A stretch of DNA of 64,000 nucleotides, from contig NZ_JAEFAJ010000001.1 in assembly GCF_016287535.1 (NCBI RefSeq), positions 248,001 to 312,000 of the forward strand. The letters run 5' to 3'. Positions 59,081 through 64,000 of the stretch are shown in pieces. This stretch comes from Ruminococcus sp. Its GTDB lineage: Bacteria > Bacillota > Clostridia > Oscillospirales > Ruminococcaceae. The notes beneath the pieces are model-generated. The model searched no databases. It saw only the letters and a list, made by a program, of their open reading frames with translations, and was not told the origin of the DNA. The position numbers and the translations under genes were made by a program. The stretch's first letter is position 1; the number at the start of each line of letters is the position of its first letter.

Positions 59081-61624
59081 ATGAAAACGACAAAAGCATT
59101 GAAATTGTTTTTCAAACGTACAGTTACATTAATTTGCAGCGCAGCTATGCTTCTGACTGTCAGCAGTGTCAGAAAAGGTTATTCCCGCGCTGTTACAGCT
59201 TCGGATACGATATCCGATGAGATAGGTCTTGTGGGTAATCTTTTCTGTATCGCTGACAGCAGCTGCGCCGATCATGCCGAGCTGCAGTGGGCAACCACGC
59301 TCTCTGCGGACAGCTTTACACTCTACCGCTCGACAGACCCGAAAAATAATTTCATATCAGTCTACGAAGGAAACGGCAATTCCTATGAGGACGATGATAT
59401 GACAGCCGGAACGACCTACTATTATCAGCTGAAAGTCAGCTCAAAAGGCAATGACAAGTTTTCATCGGTAAAATCATTGACTCCATGCACACTGCCCTCC
59501 GGTCTGAGCACCTACGACAATCAGAAGGGCAGCAGCCTTGTTTACGATACAAACGGCTACAAGGTCGGTAATACCTACTACAGCTACTCACTGAAAAAGC
59601 ATTCCGGCAAGGACGACATATACCTTGCAGAGACTTCTTCAAGTGACGGAAAGCATTTCGGAAACGAGAGAAACGTCGCTGACAGTTCACAGAACTCTGC
59701 CCTTGCAAGCTGTAAGATCGAATCGGTGCATATCGAATATGTCCCAGAAAAAAATAAAGTCGTAGTGTGGGCGCACTGGGAAAAGCCAAGCGGATACAGC
59801 GACGGCAAGGCTCTCGTTATTACAGGTACTCCGGGCGGACAATTCACCGTTCATCACGTATACAATCCACTGGGTATACAGGTCCGTGATATGGCGGTAT
59901 TCTTTGACGATGACGGCACAGGCTACCTTATCGCAGCAGCAAACAAGGAAGGTCAGGGCGCAAACGCGACCATGTATATCTTCCGTATGAATGATGAATA
60001 CAGCGACGTTACCGAAGTCGTCAAAACTCTTTTTGAGGATCAGTACCGCGAGTTCCCGAACCTTATCAAGAAGGACGGATACTACTACCTTTTCACCTCA
60101 CAGGCCGCAGGCTGGTATCCGAGCAGCGGAGCTTACAGCGTTACCAAAGATCTCGGTGGAAAGTGGAGCGAGCTCCGCAGCATCGGAAATACCTCGACCT
60201 TTTCCTCACAGTCCGGCTGGATAGTAAATATGCAGGACAAAAACTATATAATGCACGCATACCGCTGGCTGAGAGCTTCATCAACAAGCGGTACCACACT
60301 TTGTCCTCTCTATTTTGACAATGGCTTTGCGTTCTATGATTACTGTCCTTATTTTAAGTATAATACCTCTACAGGCGACCTTTATCCTGTTCAGCAGGGA
60401 GAGCTTCTCTCTCAGGACAGACCAGCCTCATCATCACTTGCCGCAAAGTCAGGCAATTCACCGGCAAACGCCTTTGACGGTTCGTATCAGAGCTCCTTTA
60501 CAGCTATCGCTGACTATAAAAAATGGCCGTTCTGCCTACAGGTGGATCTTGAAAGAGTCTGCGAGCTTTCAAACATTCAGACCTCATGGTATATATGCAA
60601 GGGCTCGGAGGGATATTATACCTATACCGTTGAGGGCAGCACCGACGGTCAGAACTGGACAAAGCTGCTTGACCATACCGACAGGAACAGCGAAACTGTA
60701 AACAAGACCTATGGCTTCAACAGCGATATGCTCTCAGGAAAAGCTCGATATGTACGTCTTAATGTTCAGAATGCCACATTACAGAACAATCCCGATAATA
60801 ACTGGTACACCCCTACGGTCTATGAGGTAAAGATCTTCGGAACTCCGGTCAGTCCTGCCGTGAAACCGGAGCCATACACCGATATCAGCTTTGAAGACGG
60901 TACCGGAAATCTCTCGCTCAACGGAAATGCTTCCGTTAAACAGGACGCTCAGAAAGGAAATGTGCTCTACCTCGACGGCAGCGACGGTACATACGGAGAA
61001 TTTCCGCTGGGTATGCTTGACGGCTGCCGTGACTATACTGTGAGCATGGATATAAAATCTGAATCAACAGGTAATTTCTTCACCTTTGCCGCAGGTAAAA
61101 ACGATGAGAAATATGTATTTTTCAGAGTCGCAGACAAGCTTTTCAGGTTTGCCGCCACAACCGACTCGTGGCGTGATGAGACAGAGCTCGTTTATGACAT
61201 TGACGGCACTGAATGGCATAACTATACACTTGTCGTCAGCGGCGCCGATACGAAACTGTATCTTGACGGTAAAATGGTACTGCACACTACTGAAACACAC
61301 GGTCATCTTGCGGATATGGGTTCGGGAACGAGCTGTTATCTCGGCAAATCATACTATTCCGACGACACCTTCTTCATGGGAAGCATTGACAATATCAGGA
61401 TATACAAATGCGCTCTTACCGAATCTGAAATAAACGGTTCCCCAGCAGCAGACGGCGACGTCAACGGCGATGGCACCCTGTCTGTTGCTGACCTTGTCAC
61501 AATGCAGTGTTTTCTGCTCGGCAGCGGTGATCTTGTGAACTGGGGAAACGGCGATCTTTGCCGTGACAAAAGAATAGATATCTTTGATCTTTGTCTCATG
61601 CGCAGACTGCTTATAAACTCCTGA
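59081..61624 (+). CDS. Secreted GH43-like enzyme with F5/8 C, LamG-like and dockerin domains
   Basis: An 847-residue secreted multidomain protein. Signal peptide (about 1-40), fibronectin-III-like domain (about 45-130), a five-bladed beta-propeller region resembling GH43 (about 140-430; SLVYDTNGYKVGNTYYSYSL, AVFFDDDGTGYLIAA, FPNLIKKDGYYYLFTSQ), an F5/8 type C (CBM32-like) domain (about 450-590), a LamG-like domain (about 600-785, YTVSMDIKSESTGNFFTF) and a dockerin (about 790-847, DVNGDGTLSVAD and the DLCRDKRIDIFD repeat). GH43 enzymes cut arabinan, xylan or galactan side chains; specificity cannot be read here. ATG follows AAGGAG. Confidence 0.88.
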   Translation: MKTTKALKLFFKRTVTLICSAAMLLTVSSVRKGYSRAVTASDTISDEIGLVGNLFCIADSSCADHAELQWATTLSADSFTLYRSTDPKNNFISVYEGNGNSYEDDDMTAGTTYYYQLKVSSKGNDKFSSVKSLTPCTLPSGLSTYDNQKGSSLVYDTNGYKVGNTYYSYSLKKHSGKDDIYLAETSSSDGKHFGNERNVADSSQNSALASCKIESVHIEYVPEKNKVVVWAHWEKPSGYSDGKALVITGTPGGQFTVHHVYNPLGIQVRDMAVFFDDDGTGYLIAAANKEGQGANATMYIFRMNDEYSDVTEVVKTLFEDQYREFPNLIKKDGYYYLFTSQAAGWYPSSGAYSVTKDLGGKWSELRSIGNTSTFSSQSGWIVNMQDKNYIMHAYRWLRASSTSGTTLCPLYFDNGFAFYDYCPYFKYNTSTGDLYPVQQGELLSQDRPASSSLAAKSGNSPANAFDGSYQSSFTAIADYKKWPFCLQVDLERVCELSNIQTSWYICKGSEGYYTYTVEGSTDGQNWTKLLDHTDRNSETVNKTYGFNSDMLSGKARYVRLNVQNATLQNNPDNNWYTPTVYEVKIFGTPVSPAVKPEPYTDISFEDGTGNLSLNGNASVKQDAQKGNVLYLDGSDGTYGEFPLGMLDGCRDYTVSMDIKSESTGNFFTFAAGKNDEKYVFFRVADKLFRFAATTDSWRDETELVYDIDGTEWHNYTLVVSGADTKLYLDGKMVLHTTETHGHLADMGSGTSCYLGKSYYSDDTFFMGSIDNIRIYKCALTESEINGSPAADGDVNGDGTLSVADLVTMQCFLLGSGDLVNWGNGDLCRDKRIDIFDLCLMRRLLINS

Positions 61625-61644
61625 GTCAATACATACTAAAATAC

Positions 61645-61698
61645 AAAGCCCCTTAACCGAGCTGAACGCATGATACGCAGCTCTGGTCAAGGGGCTTT
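61645..61698. terminator. Bidirectional terminator between GH43-like and GH9 genes
   Basis: A long interrupted stem beginning AAAGCCCCTT and ending AAGGGGCTTT (61645-61654 with 61689-61698), with further pairing inside. It lies between two convergent cellulosomal genes. Confidence 0.75.
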
Positions 61699-61722
61699 GC
61701 TATATTAAAAATCCGGACAAGC

Positions 61723-64000
61723 TCAACTCAAAGAAGTGATAAGTCCTAAAAGGAATTCCTGTATTGCAAGTGCGTCAGCATTAGTCACGCCGTTGCCTTT
61801 TTCGCTTACATCAGCATTTGCAAGTCCCTGCTCTGTGATATGGAGCTCGTCACTTCCGTTTACACCGTATCTGTCAGGATTTGCAAGGGACTGCATTATC
61901 AGTACAGCGTCGCCCATATCTACTGTATCATCACAGTTAGCATCGCCGTAAAGAGTTACAGTTTTTAAATCAGGCACAGAAACGGTTGTTGTAGTCATTA
62001 CAGATGTTGTCGATGTTGTAGTTGTAGTTGTTGACGTTCCTGTCTGTTCAGGTGCCGTGCCTGCATTTTCTGTAAGAGAAAGCAGATATGTGAGAGGCGA
62101 ATTCCAGTAGATCGTTATCTCGTTTGTGGAATAGCTCTCGGAATTGTCAACATATCTCTTCGCAGCCGGAAGATCCTGACAATATGCCTTTGCGGCACTG
62201 TCCTCAAGGTTCTCATTAACTCCGCCCGCAAGCATTCCCTTCATTGCATGGCCTACTGCCATTGATGGACGGTGATGCGGATTCTTCGGTGAGACCGTGC
62301 CGTATCCGGAAACAAAACAGATACCCACAGGATTTACACCAAGAAGATAGTTGAGCTGTGCCTGAGCAGCCTTTCCGTAGCTTTCATTTCCAGAAAGCTG
62401 CTGCGCAAGCTCGAAAATTATACCCGCATTGGCAATGGTCATATTGCTGCCCCATGCGTAGCTTTTCAGCGGTGAACCATAGGGTGAAGCCTCAACATTT
62501 GATATCATCTTTTCCGCCTGTGTGATAACAGCCTTTTTTGCACTGGCATAAAGCTCTGATCCCTTGTCTGCATCCTTCATTGTGAGAAGAGCAATATTAC
62601 CGTAGTCACCCACCGTTGACCAGTCGAGTCCTGTGGAAACGCTGCTCACGTTTGCTGTGTACTTCTCGTCCCCTGTTGCACGGTACATCTGAACGGCTGC
62701 CCAGTAGCGCTCGTCCTTGTCAGAGAGATCACCGTACTCACCGGTAACGATGTCAGCAGGATTTTTGAATACAAAACCGGGATTTGCTTCGAGCCATGAC
62801 CATGACTTTTCGGCAGCTTCCATACACTTCTTTGCAAAGTCTGCGTCATATTTACCGTAGAATTCCGAAGCAAGCGCCATTGCAGCACAGAGATCAGCCG
62901 TAGCGGTCGAGCTTACAGGAGTGACGATAAGCTCCGCAGTCTCCTTTGTCGGCATAACATATGCAGGGAAAGTCGCACAGGATACCTTATGATAAGCGCC
63001 GCCGTCAGCAGACTGCATTTTCATCATCCACTCAAGCTCGAAACGCGCTTCATCAAGTATATCCGGGATATTGTTTCCGCTCTCCGGTATACCGGTATCA
63101 TCGCTGTAAAGTTCGGGAGCGGCATCGTATGCATAGAGCAGATCTGCAACAGCCTTTGCAGCAGGTACGACATATCTTCCGTAGTCACCTGCGTCATGCC
63201 AGCCGCCGCTCACATCTATCTTTTCATTAGTACCGTAGACCGTAGCCATATCCGTATGACAAGCCTCGTGACCGAAATCCTTGTCCTCGACATTAACGCC
63301 GCAGCGCTGTAAATACAGCATCCTCACACTGTCATCGATAAGATCAGAATAGACCTTTTCGCCTATCTCAAATGTATAGGAATCGTCAAGACCGCTGCAT
63401 GAAATATAGTACTTTCCGGCTTCACTTACAGATGAGAAATCTCCTGTCCAGTTTATTTCGTCCGCGCTCTTGTTCTCTGTCCTGCTTTCAAGTTTTCCGG
63501 TGAAAACAGCTTCCTTAGTATCAGCATTTACAACCGTGAATTCAGTCTGGTCTGTAACATCACGGAACACTGCGATCTTCTGTCCTCCGGGTCTGTAGCC
63601 GACCTGGTCTATATTTATCGAAGGAGCATAGGGACGGCTTGAAGCATAATCAACATTGCTGTCGTCGATCAGCTCAAGCGACACGTTGTCGATATAAATG
63701 GTATGTTCGGGAAGTTCTCCCTCATGCTTTTCCTGTATACCACAATTGAAAACAAGCTTCGCCATTATATCCGTTTCCTGCTTCATTGTGAACTCATAAT
63801 CCACTGTCTGCGGTTCTGATGTAAGCTCAAGTCCCTTCCATGTATATGCCTGATATGTACCGCCGTTCTGCTGTATCATTCCCTCTATATAGCGGTCGGT
63901 GCTCGAAGAGATGTCATACTTCAGACGGTAAACGCCGTTCTGATACAGGGGTACGATATCATAGAACACCTGCACGGCATAATTGACCTTTCCCACACTT
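61723..64000 (-). CDS. GH9 cellulase with dockerin, N-terminus beyond the window
   Basis: A secreted GH9 endoglucanase or processive cellulase; the frame stays open to the right edge, so signal peptide and first domain start are missing. From the visible N-terminus: a CBM4/9-like domain (VSLELID near its end), a CelD N-terminal Ig-like domain (INIDQVGYRPGGQKIAVF), GH9 catalytic domain with the nucleophile-side DAGD in GGWHDAGDYGRYV and the acid Glu in NEITIYWNSP, a Thr linker and a dockerin (GDANCDDTVDMGDAVLIMQS). The dockerin matches that of the GH5 enzyme. On the minus strand, convergent with the GH43-like gene. Confidence 0.93.
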   Translation of the reverse strand, partial: SVGKVNYAVQVFYDIVPLYQNGVYRLKYDISSSTDRYIEGMIQQNGGTYQAYTWKGLELTSEPQTVDYEFTMKQETDIMAKLVFNCGIQEKHEGELPEHTIYIDNVSLELIDDSNVDYASSRPYAPSINIDQVGYRPGGQKIAVFRDVTDQTEFTVVNADTKEAVFTGKLESRTENKSADEINWTGDFSSVSEAGKYYISCSGLDDSYTFEIGEKVYSDLIDDSVRMLYLQRCGVNVEDKDFGHEACHTDMATVYGTNEKIDVSGGWHDAGDYGRYVVPAAKAVADLLYAYDAAPELYSDDTGIPESGNNIPDILDEARFELEWMMKMQSADGGAYHKVSCATFPAYVMPTKETAELIVTPVSSTATADLCAAMALASEFYGKYDADFAKKCMEAAEKSWSWLEANPGFVFKNPADIVTGEYGDLSDKDERYWAAVQMYRATGDEKYTANVSSVSTGLDWSTVGDYGNIALLTMKDADKGSELYASAKKAVITQAEKMISNVEASPYGSPLKSYAWGSNMTIANAGIIFELAQQLSGNESYGKAAQAQLNYLLGVNPVGICFVSGYGTVSPKNPHHRPSMAVGHAMKGMLAGGVNENLEDSAAKAYCQDLPAAKRYVDNSESYSTNEITIYWNSPLTYLLSLTENAGTAPEQTGTSTTTTTTSTTSVMTTTTVSVPDLKTVTLYGDANCDDTVDMGDAVLIMQSLANPDRYGVNGSDELHITEQGLANADVSEKGNGVTNADALAIQEFLLGLITSLS

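Overview
The window is Gram-positive, low-GC Clostridia/Oscillospirales chromosome, most likely a fibre-degrading, cellulosome-forming Ruminococcus (R. flavefaciens-like). Three secreted glycoside hydrolases carry signal peptides, Thr-rich linkers and C-terminal dockerins. The hprK-murB-rapZ-whiA-dnaE-pfkA neighbourhood, sigma-K and the DnaD/DnaI-type primosome genes are typical Firmicutes features. The species is an inference; no rRNA or other marker is present.

Layout: 0-7 kb has a SleB-like wall hydrolase and a MoxR/DUF58/transglutaminase/DUF308 envelope operon. 7-12 kb is a three-gene operon (TerB-N/TerB-C protein, BrxD-like P-loop ATPase, Lhr-like helicase) with its own consensus promoter, followed by a LysR regulator. 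13.2 kb holds a probable independent small RNA with C-rich unpaired motifs. 13.4-17.9 kb (minus) is M18 aminopeptidase, coaE, tsaC, prfA, DUF951. 18-19.4 kb has a small unknown protein and a two-S1-domain protein. 19.4-31.8 kb is a long minus-strand block running rpe, Rnf-like D/E/A, a TIM-barrel protein, hprK, murB, rapZ, whiA, dnaE, then pfkA from its own promoter. 32-35 kb (plus) has sigK, an HD hydrolase, and dnaD/dnaI-like genes. 35-37.7 kb (minus) has two envelope proteins. 37.9-43.4 kb is a plus operon (thyX, DUF2156, DJ-1, 5-FTHF cyclo-ligase, mltG, U32 peptidase). 43.4-46.1 kb (minus) has an ExbB/ExbD-like three-gene operon and a flippase-like protein. 46-54 kb is a regulatory and cellulase locus: a sugar-binding-domain/degenerate-GGDEF/AraC regulator divergent from a GH5 cellulase, then an EAL phosphodiesterase and a sugar-binding-domain/GGDEF protein. 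54-58.7 kb has a Fic toxin with a 56-residue antitoxin, a MATE transporter, a MORN-repeat protein and a nitroreductase. 59-64 kb has a GH43-like dockerin protein and a convergent GH9 cellulase cut by the right edge.

Most notable points: (1) the BREX-related ATPase/helicase pair with a TerB protein but no BREX methylase or phosphatase; (2) Rnf D/E/A homologues standing without RnfB/C/G and apparently missing most cofactor-binding residues; (3) a predicted sRNA displaying anti-Shine-Dalgarno C-tracts; (4) a proton-channel ExbB/ExbD-type operon in an organism with no outer membrane; (5) c-di-GMP enzymes built on sugar-binding domains beside a cellulase; (6) probable AUA initiation of whiA.

I saw no tRNA, rRNA, CRISPR array, transposase or phage gene. 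Promoter calls are by eye, accepting -35/-10 pairs with 17-base spacing, so that uniform spacing reflects how I searched.
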